A DNA stretch of 64,000 nucleotides from DATJLY01 sp963773665. Lineage in GTDB: Bacteria > Pseudomonadota > Alphaproteobacteria > ATCC43930 > CGMCC-115725. Numbering within the stretch: position 1 is the stretch's first letter; every line of letters starts with the position of its first letter. The notes beneath the pieces were generated by a model. It saw only the letters and a program-made list of their open reading frames with translations. It ran no database searches and had not been told where the DNA came from. Where the stretch lies: assembly GCA_963773665.1 (NCBI GenBank), contig CAVZBZ010000003.1:434001-498000 (forward strand), written 5' to 3'. The position numbers and the translations under genes are program-made. Of this stretch, positions 31,596 through 42,587 are shown piece by piece.

Positions 31596-32982
31596 ATGTC
31601 ATCGGCCCGAAGCGACAGGGCGCCTGTTGCGGCGCCGCTCATCCTGTTCGTCACCTGTCTCGGCTGCCTCACGGCGCAGATCGACACATCGGTCGTGACC
31701 TTGGCGCTCAGGCGCATGGACGACGATCTCCAGATCGGCGTCGCCGGACTGCAGGCGGTGGTCGATTCCTACAACGTCGCCTATGCGAGCTTTTTGCTGA
31801 CCGGCGGCACGCTGGGGGATCTTTACGGGCGGCGGCGCGTGCTGATCGCGGGCTTCGCGCTGTTCGTCTTGGGCTCGGCCGCGAGCGGCTTCGCGCCGGG
31901 GCCGGGCCTCCTCATTGCCGGCCGCGCGGTTTCGGGCCTGGGCGCCGCGCTCTCGGTGCCGACGTCGCTCGCGATCCTCGCCGTCGCATATCCCGACGGG
32001 CCGCGGCGCGGGCGCGCGATCGGATTTTGGGCCGGATGCAACGGGCTCGCCTTCGCATTGGGTCCCACGATCGGCGGCTGGCTCGTCGAGTTCGCCGGCT
32101 GGCGCAGCATCTTCCTGATGATCGTGCCGGTGAGCGCATTGGGGCTCGGCCTCGCCTGGACGTCGGTTCCGGAGTCGAGCGATCCCGAGGGACGCCGCCT
32201 CGATCTGCCGGGACAGAGTCTCTGGGATCATCGCGCTCGGTGCGCTGACGACGCTGGCGATCGAGGGGCCGCGCTGGGGCTGGCTTGGCGCGCCATCGCT
32301 TGCAATGGGCGCGGTCTTCGTCGCAGCGAGCCTGACCTTCGTCGCCGTCGAGCGGCGCACGCTGGGCGCGATGGTGCCGCTCGATCTTCTGGCGCGCCCG
32401 CGCCTTGCCAATTCGATGGCGGTCGCTTCCTGCATGACGTTCGGCATGTACGGCATGCTGTTCCTCCTGCCGCTTTATCTGCAACTCGCGCGCGGCGACA
32501 GCGTGTTCGCGGCAGGGGCCGAGCTGCTGCCGCTCTCGGTGACGTTCTTGGCGGTGTCGAGCGCATCCGGTCCGCTTGCCGCACGGGTCGGACGCCGCGC
32601 CATGATGATTGCGGGCATGAGCTTCATGGGGCTCGGGCTCGTGGGCTTGGTGTTCGCCGTGCCGGGAATGCGGCTTCTGCCGATCGAACTGGCGCTAACC
32701 GTGGTCGGGGTGGGCCTCGGCCTCAATACCGGCCCGGTGATGACCGAGGCGGTGTCGAGCCTCAGCGAGGCGCGCTCGGGCACCGCGTCCGGCCTTGCCA
32801 ACACGGCGCGCATGGTGGGCGCAGCGCTCGGCGTCGCGGTGGAGGGCACCGTGTTCGCGGCGCTGGGCGGCATGTCGGCGGGGCTTGGGCCCGCGCTCGC
32901 GGTGGGTGCCACCGCCGAATTCGCGGGCGCGGCCATAGCCTGGGGATTGGCCCGGCGGCGGCTCGTGCCCGAGGCCGGGTGA
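31596..32982 (+). pseudogene. DHA2-family MFS drug/solute transporter, frameshifted
   Basis: Two frames together encode a DHA2-type (EmrB/QacA-like) carrier of about 460 residues. The first frame runs from ATG 31596 (LGCLTAQIDTSVVTLALRRM, GGTLGDLYGRRRVLI, GRAVSGLGAALSVP) to LDLPGQSL. The protein then continues one frame over as GIIALGALTTLAIEGPRWGW through the remaining helices to 32982. One extra base in the run CTCT at 32220-32223 explains the shift. Motif A and the rest are otherwise undamaged, so the gene is freshly broken or the base is a sequence error. It follows the IS110-split REP element. Confidence 0.8.
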
Positions 32983-33040
32983 GGGCAGGGCGCAAAACCG
33001 CTATGCTGCTGCGGCGCGCAAAAATCAGCCGGGGGCCGCC

Positions 33041-34348
33041 ATGCTGTGGCTGCAACTCGCCGTCATCCTGCTGCTCATCCTCCTCAACGGCTTCTTCGCG
33101 CTTGCCGAGATGGCGGTGATCTCGTCCCGGCCCGCCCGGCTCGAGCACGCCGCCGCGATCGGGCGCAGTGGCGCCAAGGCGGCGCTCGAGCTCAAACGCG
33201 ATCCCAGCCGCTTCCTTTCGACCGTGCAGGTCGGCATCACCGTGATCGGCGTGCTGGCGAGCGTGTTCGGCGGCGCGACGTTCGCCGATTCGGTGGCGCA
33301 CGAGCTGCGCCGGATTCCCGGCTGGGAGGCCTACTCCACCTCGCTCAGCTTCGCGATCGTCGTGCTCGTCATATCGTACTTGACGCTCATCCTCGGCGAG
33401 CTGGTGCCGAAGCGGATCGCGCTCGGCCGGCCCGAGATGATCGCGTCGCGGCTCGCGGGCGTGTTGCGCGGGCTCGCCCGCGTCATCGCCCCGGTCGAAT
33501 GGCTGTTGAGCGCGTCGAGCAATCTCGTCCTCAAGCTTGTGCCGATGCGCGGCGCGCAGCCGGCGCCGGTGACGGAGGAGGAGATCACCCTCATGCTGCG
33601 CGAGGCGACCGCGGCCGGCCACTTCGAGGCCGGCGAGACGGCGATCGTGCAGATGGCGCTGCGCATGGGCGACCGCCGCATCGGCGCGATGATGACGCCG
33701 CGCACCCAGGTTGAATGGCTCGACCTCGCCGACGACGAGGCGGAGAACCGCCGCAAGATCCACGACAGCCACTATTCGCGCTTTCCCGTGGTCGAGGGGC
33801 CGACGCACCAGGTGGTCGGCATCGTCCAGGTCAAGGATCTGCTGACGCAGATGCTGGCGGGGCGGCCATTCGACATCCGCGGCACGGCGCGGCCGGCGCT
33901 CTACATGCCGGACACGCTGACGGCGCTGCGCGCGCTCGAACTGTTCCGCAAGCGCGGAGAGCCGATGGCGCTCGTGGTCGACGAGTACGGCGATTTCGAG
34001 GGCGTGCTGACCTTGCACGACATCCTCCAGACGCTGGTCGGCGACATCGTCATCCCGGGCGAGGAGGGCGACGCCGCGGTGGTGCGGCGCGAGGACGGCT
34101 CGTGGATGGTCGATGGCATGCTGCCGATCGACGAGGTGCGCGACCTGACCGGACTGGCCGTCATCCCCGGCGCCGAGAGCGGCGATTTCCACACGCTCGG
34201 CGGCTTCGTCATGGCGCGCATCAACCGCATCCCTTCGGTCGGCGACCGCGTCGAGGTCGACGGCTATGGGTTCGAGGTGGTCACCATGGACGGGCGCCGT
34301 GTCGACCGCGTGCTCATCACGCCGCCCAAGGCGACGGATCCGCCATGA
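33041..34348 (+). CDS. CNNM/CorC-type membrane protein with DUF21 and CBS domains
   Basis: A 435-residue protein. An N-terminal DUF21 transmembrane domain (about 1-190, including LLNGFFALAEMAVISSRPARLEHAA, quoted as NGFFALAEMAVISS) is followed by two CBS domains (about 205-335, with MMTPRTQVEWL and ALVVDEYGDFEGVLTLHDI). A C-terminal CorC/HlyC transporter-associated domain (about 350-425, with GGFVMARINRIPSVGD) closes it. The family includes magnesium/cobalt efflux proteins and proteins once called haemolysins. The start 58 bases after the DHA2 gene suggests separate translation. Confidence 0.92.
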   Translation: MLWLQLAVILLLILLNGFFALAEMAVISSRPARLEHAAAIGRSGAKAALELKRDPSRFLSTVQVGITVIGVLASVFGGATFADSVAHELRRIPGWEAYSTSLSFAIVVLVISYLTLILGELVPKRIALGRPEMIASRLAGVLRGLARVIAPVEWLLSASSNLVLKLVPMRGAQPAPVTEEEITLMLREATAAGHFEAGETAIVQMALRMGDRRIGAMMTPRTQVEWLDLADDEAENRRKIHDSHYSRFPVVEGPTHQVVGIVQVKDLLTQMLAGRPFDIRGTARPALYMPDTLTALRALELFRKRGEPMALVVDEYGDFEGVLTLHDILQTLVGDIVIPGEEGDAAVVRREDGSWMVDGMLPIDEVRDLTGLAVIPGAESGDFHTLGGFVMARINRIPSVGDRVEVDGYGFEVVTMDGRRVDRVLITPPKATDPP

Positions 34349-34417
34349 CATCCCACGGCACCCCCGGAACAAGCCCGCGGGCGACGGCTACGGGAAGGTG
34401 GGAACGGAACGCGCGCC

Positions 34418-34753
34418 TTACGCGCGGACCGAAATGCCCTTTTCCTCGAACAGGTCCTTGAGCTCGCCCGCCTCGTGCATCTCGCGGATGATGTCGCAGC
34501 CGCCGACGAACTCGCCCTTCACATAGAGCTGCGGCACGGTCGGCCAGCTCGAGAAATCCTTGATGCCCTGGCGCACGGCGGGATCGGACAGGACGTCGAT
34601 GCCTTTGAACTTGATGCCGAGTTGGGTCAGGATCTGCACCACCGCCGCCGAGAATCCGCATTGCGGAAAGACCGGCGTCCCCTTCATGTAGAGCACAACC
34701 GGATGATCGGTGATGTCCTGCTTGATGCGGTTGATGACGGTAGCGTCGGTCAT
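34418..34753 (-). CDS. grxD: Monothiol glutaredoxin, CGFS type
   Basis: A 111-residue Grx4-family protein with active site CGFS (Cys32 in PVFPQCGFSAAVV), the cis-proline motif WPTVPQLYVKGEFVGG and the GSH-contact end GGCDIIREMHEAGEL. CGFS glutaredoxins bind a [2Fe-2S] cluster with glutathione and pass it on, often in complex with BolA. The bolA gene lies 17 bases upstream on the same strand, supporting that partnership. It is the last gene of the pur-bolA-grxD run. Confidence 0.96.
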   Translation of the reverse strand: MTDATVINRIKQDITDHPVVLYMKGTPVFPQCGFSAAVVQILTQLGIKFKGIDVLSDPAVRQGIKDFSSWPTVPQLYVKGEFVGGCDIIREMHEAGELKDLFEEKGISVRA

Positions 34754-34770
34754 GGGAGGAATCCTCTGCT

Positions 34771-35007
34771 TCAGTCCTCTGGCAGGCTCGTCTGCAGCGC
34801 CAGCGCATGAAGCTCGTTGCCCATGCGGCCCTGCAGTGCCTGATATACCATCTGATGCTGTTGCACGCGGGACTTGCCCTTGAAGGCGGATGAAACGACG
34901 AGCGCGGCGTAGTGATCGCCGTCGCCGCGCAGGTCCTCGATCGTCACGCGCGCGTCGGGAAGCCCTTCTTTGATGAGCCTCTCGATCTCGCCGGCATCGA
35001 TCGCCAT
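34771..35007 (-). CDS. bolA: BolA family protein
   Basis: A 78-residue BolA with the class II KH-like fold: LIKEGLPDARVTIEDLRGDGDHYAALVVSS is the first half (seen as PDARVTIEDLRGDGDHYAA), then FKGKSRVQQHQMVYQALQGR. BolA proteins join CGFS glutaredoxins in Fe-S cluster sensing or delivery. The ATG at 35007 is chosen because upstream in-frame residues run into the purL coding region and lack homology. Location in the cytosol is expected. Confidence 0.94.
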   Translation of the reverse strand: MAIDAGEIERLIKEGLPDARVTIEDLRGDGDHYAALVVSSAFKGKSRVQQHQMVYQALQGRMGNELHALALQTSLPED

Positions 35008-35026
35008 GCTGCCTCCGGGCGACGGG

Positions 35027-37206
<2,180 letters not shown>

Positions 37207-37210
<4 letters not shown>

Positions 37211-37896
37211 GCGAGCGCCCCAACGATGCCGTCGAAGAACGCGCGCCCGTCGGTCGAGCCCAAGAGCGGATCGGTCGCATCCTCGGGATGCGGCATGAGG
37301 CCCAGCACCGTCTTCGTTTCGTTCAAGACGCCGGCAATGGCGCGGGCCGAGCCGTTAGCGTTCCAGCGATCGTCGATGGCGCCGTCCGGCGCGCAATAGC
37401 GGAACGCGACGCGGCCTTCGCCTTCGAGCCGGCCGAGCGTCGCTTCATCGGCGAAGTAGTTGCCGTCATGATGCGCCACCGGCACGCGGATCACCTGGCC
37501 GGCGTTGTACCCTCGCGTGAACAGGCTTCCGCTCGTCTCGACGCGCAGATGGACGTCGCGGCAATGGAATTTCAGCGTCCGGTTGACGAGCAGCGCGCCC
37601 GGCAGCAGCCCCGCCTCGGTCAGCACCTGGAACCCGTTGCAGATGCCGACCACCGGCGTGCCTCGTGCCGCGCGCTCCTTGATCGCGCGCATGATCGGCG
37701 AGTGCGCCGCCATCGCGCCGCAGCGCAGATAATCGCCATAGGAGAAGCCGCCGGGAATGACGATGAGATCGGCCGGCGGCACCTCGCTGTCGCGGTGCCA
37801 GACGACGAGCGGTTTGCGCCCGAAGCTGCGCTCAAGCGCGAGCACCACGTCCTGCTCGCGATTCGATCCGGGAAAGACGACGACTGCCGCCTGCAT
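37207..37896 (-). CDS. purQ: Phosphoribosylformylglycinamidine synthase, glutaminase subunit
   Basis: A 229-residue class I glutamine amidotransferase that feeds ammonia to PurL. The catalytic Cys lies in GTPVVGICNGFQVLTEAGLLPGA (short form VVGICNGFQVLTE), with the oxyanion loop PGGFSYGDYLRCGA and the catalytic pair in LGLMPHPEDATDP. The ATG at 37896 (MQAAVVVFPGSNREQD) matches homologues. An open frame upstream of it extends into a GC-rich gap of about 100 bases before purS, in which no gene is seen. Confidence 0.97.
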
Positions 37897-37997
37897 CCCC
37901 CGCGATGTAACGCGCGCGCGCCGCGCGATCAAGGGCGGGCGTCGCCGTGCGCGATGCGGCCCGCTACCCATCGGCGGCCGCGTGCGTTCCCGGCGCT

Positions 37998-38240
37998 TCA
38001 GCCGTCGAGCTCGATGCGGTAGCTCTCGATGAGCGTGTTGGCGAGGAGTTTCCGGCACATCTCCTCGACCGCCGCCTTGGCGCGCGCCGGATCCTGCTCG
38101 GCAAGATCGAGGTCGATCACCTTGCCCTGGCGCACCTCGCCGACGCCGGAGAACCCGAGCGAGCCCAACGCATGTGCGATCGCCTTGCCCTGCGGATCGA
38201 GCACGCCGTCGCGCGGCATGATGTGGACTCTCGCCTTCAC
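37998..38240 (-). CDS. purS: Phosphoribosylformylglycinamidine synthase subunit PurS
   Basis: An 80-residue PurS that bridges PurL and PurQ. The sequence MKARVHIMPRDGVLDPQGKA followed by GVGEVRQGKVIDLDL is characteristic. The GTG start at 38240 overlaps the purC stop as GTGA, indicating coupled translation. Presence of a separate PurS fits the short PurL, as in alphaproteobacteria and Gram-positive bacteria, in contrast to the fused enzyme of enterics. Confidence 0.96.
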   Translation of the reverse strand: MKARVHIMPRDGVLDPQGKAIAHALGSLGFSGVGEVRQGKVIDLDLAEQDPARAKAAVEEMCRKLLANTLIESYRIELDG

Positions 38241-39001
38241 TGCACGCTCTGCGGCCCGCGCAGATCGCCCGGGGCCCCCTCGGGCAGGATGCCGAGGCGC
38301 CGCGCCACTTCCTGATATGCCTCCTCGACCCGGCCGAGATCGCGGCGGAAGCGGTCCTTGTCCATCTTCTCGTTGGTCTTGATGTCCCACAGGCGGCAAT
38401 TGTCCGGGCTGATCTCGTCGGCTAGGACGATGCGCATCTCGTCGTTGTCGTAGAGCCGGCCGAACTCGAGCTTGAAATCGACGAGCTTCAGTCCGACGCC
38501 CAAAAACAGGCCGGTCAAAAAATCGTCGATGCGCAGCGACATCTGCATCATGTCGTCGAGATCGTGGGTCGTGGCCCAGCCGAACGCGGTGATGTGCTCC
38601 TCCGACACCATCGGGTTGCCGAGCTTGCCGTTCTTCAAATAGTACTCGACGATCGAGCGCGACAGCGGCGTGCCCTCCTCGATGCCGAGCCGTTCGGCGA
38701 GCGAGCCCGCGACCACGTTCCGCACCACGACGCCGACCGGGATGATCTCGACATGGCGCACGAGCTGCTCGCGCATGTTGAGCCGGCGCACGAAATGCGT
38801 GGGGATGCCGATCTCGGCGAGCTTCAGCATCAGGAACTCGCTGATGCGGTTGTTGAGCACGCCCTTGCCGGTGATGATGCCGCGCTTCTTGTTGTTGAAC
38901 GCGGTGGCGTCGTCCTTGAAATACTGGACCAGCGTGCCGGGCTCCGGGCCCTCGAACAGGACCTTGGCCTCGCCTTCGTAGATCTGCTTGCGCCGCGCCA
39001 T
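38237..39001 (-). CDS. purC: Phosphoribosylaminoimidazole-succinocarboxamide synthase
   Basis: A 254-residue SAICAR synthase, joining aspartate to CAIR in purine synthesis. Typical blocks are YEGEAKVLFEGPEPGTLVQYFKD at the N-terminus (shown as IYEGEAKVLFEGPEPGT), FVRRLNMREQLVRHVEIIPV, GSLAERLGIEEGTPL and LKLVDFKLEFGRLYDNDEM. It is followed by purS with a four-base overlap and preceded by an NRDE-family gene 19 bases away on the same strand. The run purC-purS-purQ-purL-bolA-grxD looks like one transcript. Confidence 0.97.
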   Translation of the reverse strand: MARRKQIYEGEAKVLFEGPEPGTLVQYFKDDATAFNNKKRGIITGKGVLNNRISEFLMLKLAEIGIPTHFVRRLNMREQLVRHVEIIPVGVVVRNVVAGSLAERLGIEEGTPLSRSIVEYYLKNGKLGNPMVSEEHITAFGWATTHDLDDMMQMSLRIDDFLTGLFLGVGLKLVDFKLEFGRLYDNDEMRIVLADEISPDNCRLWDIKTNEKMDKDRFRRDLGRVEEAYQEVARRLGILPEGAPGDLRGPQSVQ

Positions 39002-39020
39002 GGTGGGCCGGCTCTATAGC

Positions 39021-39764
39021 TCAGGCGCTCACCTCATGCCAGGGCGACGGTTCCGGCTGATGCGCGGCGAAGCGGAAGCGCGGCTTCGCGTCGCGCTCGG
39101 CGGCCCAAGGCAGCGCCACGATCGCGCTCGAGATCGTGGCAAAGCCGCGCTCGGTCTTGAAGCGCATGGCGCTTTCGGGGCCGCCGTCGCCATCGCACAA
39201 AAGCCGCTCCCAGCCGCCCCACCGCTCGCGCGCCGGATCGGGCGGCTCGGCCGCAGCGAAGAGCGGGCGGTAGCGGGCGATGCGCGGCGTCTCGTCATTG
39301 ATGTCGCCGGCGGCGAGCATCGACAGGCCTTCGCCGATGGCAGAAAGCGAAATCCGCAGCGTCCCGCTCGGATCGGCATGGCGCAGCCAGAATGCGTCGC
39401 GATTGTCGGCGACGACGAGGTTGAAGGTGCGATATGCCCGCGGCTCGAGCGCCGCAAGCGCCGCAGCCGCGTCGCGCGCGTCGGCATGGTCCAACGCCTC
39501 GAGCACGAGTTCGCCCCGCGAGCGCTGGCCAGGTGCGGGCCCAAGCGAGCCGTGCCGGTTCAGCACCGCCGCCACGACGCCGAAATCGTTCACGCCGAGC
39601 CACGAGCCGCCCGCGAGCGTGTCGCGCCCGGCCACCGCTTCCGGCCGGTCGGGCCAATGGCGCCCCGGCTCCTGCCACGGCCGGTCGATCATCTCGTCGC
39701 GGTTGGCGCCGAGGATGAGCGGCCAGCGATGGCCGGGCCGGCGCAGGATCACCAGCGTACACAA
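39021..39764 (-). CDS. NRDE family protein (TANGO2-like)
   Basis: A 247-residue protein with the Asn-Arg-Asp-Glu signature in LILGANRDEMIDRPW near residue 20, then GGSWLGVNDFGVVAAVLNRHG. These proteins are conserved from bacteria to mitochondria-containing eukaryotes (TANGO2); the activity is uncertain, with links to haem or acyl handling. The start is TTG at 39764 (giving M-C-T-L-V-I-L), the N-terminus normal for the family, preceded by GAGGTGG. Cys2 becomes the N-terminal nucleophile after Met removal, as in Ntn hydrolases. It is just upstream of purC. Confidence 0.85.
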   Translation of the reverse strand: MCTLVILRRPGHRWPLILGANRDEMIDRPWQEPGRHWPDRPEAVAGRDTLAGGSWLGVNDFGVVAAVLNRHGSLGPAPGQRSRGELVLEALDHADARDAAAALAALEPRAYRTFNLVVADNRDAFWLRHADPSGTLRISLSAIGEGLSMLAAGDINDETPRIARYRPLFAAAEPPDPARERWGGWERLLCDGDGGPESAMRFKTERGFATISSAIVALPWAAERDAKPRFRFAAHQPEPSPWHEVSA

Positions 39765-39830
39765 AGTGCCACCTCGCCACTCACGATAGAACAGTCCATA
39801 ATCGCCGCCGAAGGGAATCTGGGACGAGCC

Positions 39831-40154
39831 ATGCCGAGTTTCGAGGACCGCGAGAAGAGTTTCGAGCGCAAGTTCGAGCACGATCAGGAAATGGCGTTCA
39901 AGGTGCGCTCGCGCCGCCGCAAGCTCCTGGGGCTTTGGGCGGCGCAGCATCTCGGCCTCGCCGGATCGGACGCCGAGGCTTATGCCAACGGCCTCGCCGC
40001 GCTCGGGCTCCACCGCGGCGGCGACGACGAGGAGATCGAGCACATCGCGCGCGACTTCGCCGCCAAGGGCGTGAGCCTCGACCGCACCCGCATCAAGCTC
40101 GAGGCCGAGCATTTCGACGCCGAGGCGCGCAAACAGCTCGGCGCCGCGCGCTAG
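39831..40154 (+). CDS. F1-ATPase inhibitor zeta subunit (DUF1476)
   Basis: A 107-residue helical protein of the DUF1476 family. In Paracoccus this is the zeta subunit, which inhibits ATP hydrolysis by the F1-ATPase through its N-terminus. The N-terminal inhibitory stretch is MPSFEDREKSFERKFEHDQE, then RRRKLLGLWAAQHLGL and a C-terminal four-helix remainder ending KQLGAAR. The family is nearly confined to alphaproteobacteria and is one of the best taxonomic hints here. It diverges from the NRDE gene with a 66-base gap. Confidence 0.93.
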   Translation: MPSFEDREKSFERKFEHDQEMAFKVRSRRRKLLGLWAAQHLGLAGSDAEAYANGLAALGLHRGGDDEEIEHIARDFAAKGVSLDRTRIKLEAEHFDAEARKQLGAAR

Positions 40155-40162
40155 GAAATACC

Positions 40163-40206
40163 GCTAGTGTCGGCGATCCTGCGAAATTCAGATTCGGGAC
40201 ACTAGC
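40163..40206 (+). repeat. Inverted repeat in the 330-base gap before the Liv operon
   Basis: Nine-base arms GCTAGTGTC (40163-40171) and GACACTAGC (40198-40206) surround 26 bases that include AAATTCAGATTCGGGA. It follows the zeta gene by 8 bases and may act as its transcript end. The rest of the gap, 40207-40484, holds no gene or clear motif apart from the GGGAGGA ribosome site at 40474. Confidence 0.65.
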
Positions 40207-40484
40207 ACCTGTTCCCGCGGCTCGCGAAGGCGTAGCTGTTCGACGCACCTGGGCGAGCTTGAACGTCTCGTGATTGGCCGAGATGCACGCCCACCGCACG
40301 AGATCGAACTGAACCGTCAGATACCAAAACAGTGAAACGCCCGGTCCAAGCCCGCGGTGCCGGCTGGCCGACGCACGATGAGCCGAGGCTTGACCCAGGA
40401 GCCACTATTGCGGGAATGTCTCGGACGCGAGCCTGAATCGCCCGATAGAGGCGGGGCGCGCCTGTGCATTCGAGGGAGGATCTG

Positions 40485-41705
40485 ATGTCGATCATGACAG
40501 ATCGCGCGTCGCGACGCGACTTGCTGGCGGGCGCGGCAGGATTGGTGAGCCTCGGCGTCGCCGGGATTGCCCGCGCCCAGGGCACGCAACCGATCAAGAT
40601 CGGCCAGACCCTGTCGCTCACCGGGCCGCTAGCCCAGACCGGACTCATCCATCAGATGGTCAGCGAGATCTTCGTCGATCAGATCAACAAGAAAGGCGGG
40701 CTGTTGGGCCGGCCGGTGCAATACGTCCTGCTTGACGACCAGTCGAAGCCCGACGTGACGCGCACGCTCTATGAGCGCCTCATCACCTCGGACAAGGTCA
40801 ACCTCATACTCGGTCCCTACGGCACCGCCGCCATCCTGGCGGGCATGACGGTGGCGCAGCGCTATAAGAAGCTCTACATCGAAAACACCATGGGCACGCC
40901 GCAGCTCGCGACCTACGAGTGGCATTTTGCTGCGACCGTAGGCGGCGCCGAGCCGAACAAGACCGCGCCCAACATCGTGCTCGACGCCTATTCCAGCACC
41001 GGCCATCCGCCAAAAAGCATCTTCATCGCCGCCACCAAATTCCCCTCGGCGCTGTTCCAGGCGGAGGGCACGCGCGACGCTGCAACGGCACGCGGCATCA
41101 AGGTGCTCGAATACCTCCAATACGAATTCGGCACCCGCGATTTCGGGCCGATCGCGGCGCGGGTGAAGGACGCCGATCCCGACCTGATGTGGCTCGGTTG
41201 TCTCGGCGTCAACGGCAATCTCCTGCTCGAGGCGCTGGGCAAGCTCGACTACAGGCCGAAGCGGCACTTCTATCTCTATCCGTCGTCGGGCCCCCTGGCG
41301 ACGCTGCCGGCGGCGGAGAACGCGATTTCAAGCACCAACTTCGAGGACGTGAAGCCCTATATCGACGACCCAGTTGGCCGCGAATTCGCCCGCCTGTTCG
41401 ATGCCCAGGCGGCGAAAGCCGGACTGCCCTATCCTCATGCCGATTCCCAGGGCGCGCTCGAATATGCCGGCTGGCAGATCCTCACCGCCGCGGTCAACGC
41501 GACCAAGAGCATCGAGGACGAAAAGCTCGCCAACTGGCTCGACAAGAACGAGGTCGATACCATCGTTGGCCGGCGCGACTTCAAGGGGAAATGGCACCAG
41601 AATTCGAAGGACCTCACCGAGCTGCGGCAGATCCAAGGCAGAAGATGGGTGGCAGTGTGGCCGGCCTCGATCGCCACGCCCGGCTGCAAGCTGACCGCGT
41701 CTTGA
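40485..41705 (+). CDS. Tat-exported ABC substrate-binding protein, LivK type
   Basis: A 406-residue binding protein of the Peripla_BP_6 family. The N-terminus has a twin-arginine signal (ASRRDLLAGAAGLVSLGVAG, mature start after ARA). Domain blocks are QTLSLTGPLAQTGLIHQMV, INKKGGLLGRPVQYVLLDD and NLILGPYGTAAILAGMTVAQ. The ATG at 40485 is preceded at good distance by GGGAGGA. It heads an operon with a LivH permease, a LivM-LivG fusion and LivF. The ligand is unknown; the amidohydrolase after the operon hints at a small carboxylic or aromatic compound. Confidence 0.93.
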   Translation: MSIMTDRASRRDLLAGAAGLVSLGVAGIARAQGTQPIKIGQTLSLTGPLAQTGLIHQMVSEIFVDQINKKGGLLGRPVQYVLLDDQSKPDVTRTLYERLITSDKVNLILGPYGTAAILAGMTVAQRYKKLYIENTMGTPQLATYEWHFAATVGGAEPNKTAPNIVLDAYSSTGHPPKSIFIAATKFPSALFQAEGTRDAATARGIKVLEYLQYEFGTRDFGPIAARVKDADPDLMWLGCLGVNGNLLLEALGKLDYRPKRHFYLYPSSGPLATLPAAENAISSTNFEDVKPYIDDPVGREFARLFDAQAAKAGLPYPHADSQGALEYAGWQILTAAVNATKSIEDEKLANWLDKNEVDTIVGRRDFKGKWHQNSKDLTELRQIQGRRWVAVWPASIATPGCKLTAS

Positions 41706-41735
41706 ACGCGGAGATTCCTGTGCGAAGGTGAATGC

Positions 41736-42587
41736 TTGCCGTCTCTGACGCTTCTCAGCCAGGCTCTCATCACCGGCTTTCTCGCGGGCGGGCTCTATGG
41801 GCTGCTCGCGTTGGGGCTGAGCCTGAGCTGGGGATTGCTGCGGCTGGTCAATCTCAGTCATTTCGCAATGGCGCTCTTAAGCGCCTATCTCACCTGGTAT
41901 CTCGGCACCGCCGCCGGCATCCCGGCCTATTTCTCCGGGCCGCTGATTGTCGTCGCGTTCTTTCTCTATGGCGTGGCGCTGCATTGGGTATTCATGCGCT
42001 TCGGCGTCGCCGAGATGGCGTCGATGCTCATCACCTTCAGCATCGCGGTGATCGTCGAATCGATGCTGCAGTTCATCTGGACCGCGGATTTCCGCCGCTA
42101 CGAGACCGCCTATGCCAGCTCGTCGATCGTCATCGGCTCACTCTATGTGCCGACGCTCAATCTGATGGCCTGCCTCATGGCGGCGCTGCTCGCCGGGCTG
42201 ACTTGGTCGTGGCTGCGCTTCACCTATGTCGGCAAGGCGTTGCGCGCCGGCGCCGAGGACGCGCCGATTGCCGCCGCCTTTGGCATCAATCATCGCGCGC
42301 TGTCGTTCCTGCTGTCGGGCCTGTGCGCGGCCTATGCCGGCATCGCCGGCGTGTTCATCGCCCTGATCGCAGCGCTGGCACCGTCGGAGATCTGGACCTG
42401 GATCGGCGTTGTTTTCGCCGTCGTCATCATCGGTCGGCTCGGCAATCCGATCGGCGCGCTCGCCGGCGGCATCCTGATAGGCTCGTGCGAGGCGATCACC
42501 ATGGCAGTGGTGAACCCAGCCTGGGCGCCGCTGGTGTCGTTCTCGGTGCTGATCGCGCTCTTGCTTTTCCGACCGCGATGGATCTGA
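41736..42587 (+). CDS. Branched-chain amino acid-type ABC permease (LivH family)
   Basis: A 283-residue inner-membrane permease with about eight helices. Family blocks are GFLAGGLYGLLALGLSLSWG near the N-terminus, LRLVNLSHFAMALLSAYL, the AEDAPIAAAFGINH coupling loop and VVFAVVIIGRLGNPIGALAG. The start is TTG at 41736; an ATG four bases earlier is in another frame and would not give a permease. It overlaps the next gene by 10 bases (ATG 42578 inside its last codons), so coupling is tight. Confidence 0.9.
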   Translation: MPSLTLLSQALITGFLAGGLYGLLALGLSLSWGLLRLVNLSHFAMALLSAYLTWYLGTAAGIPAYFSGPLIVVAFFLYGVALHWVFMRFGVAEMASMLITFSIAVIVESMLQFIWTADFRRYETAYASSSIVIGSLYVPTLNLMACLMAALLAGLTWSWLRFTYVGKALRAGAEDAPIAAAFGINHRALSFLLSGLCAAYAGIAGVFIALIAALAPSEIWTWIGVVFAVVIIGRLGNPIGALAGGILIGSCEAITMAVVNPAWAPLVSFSVLIALLLFRPRWI

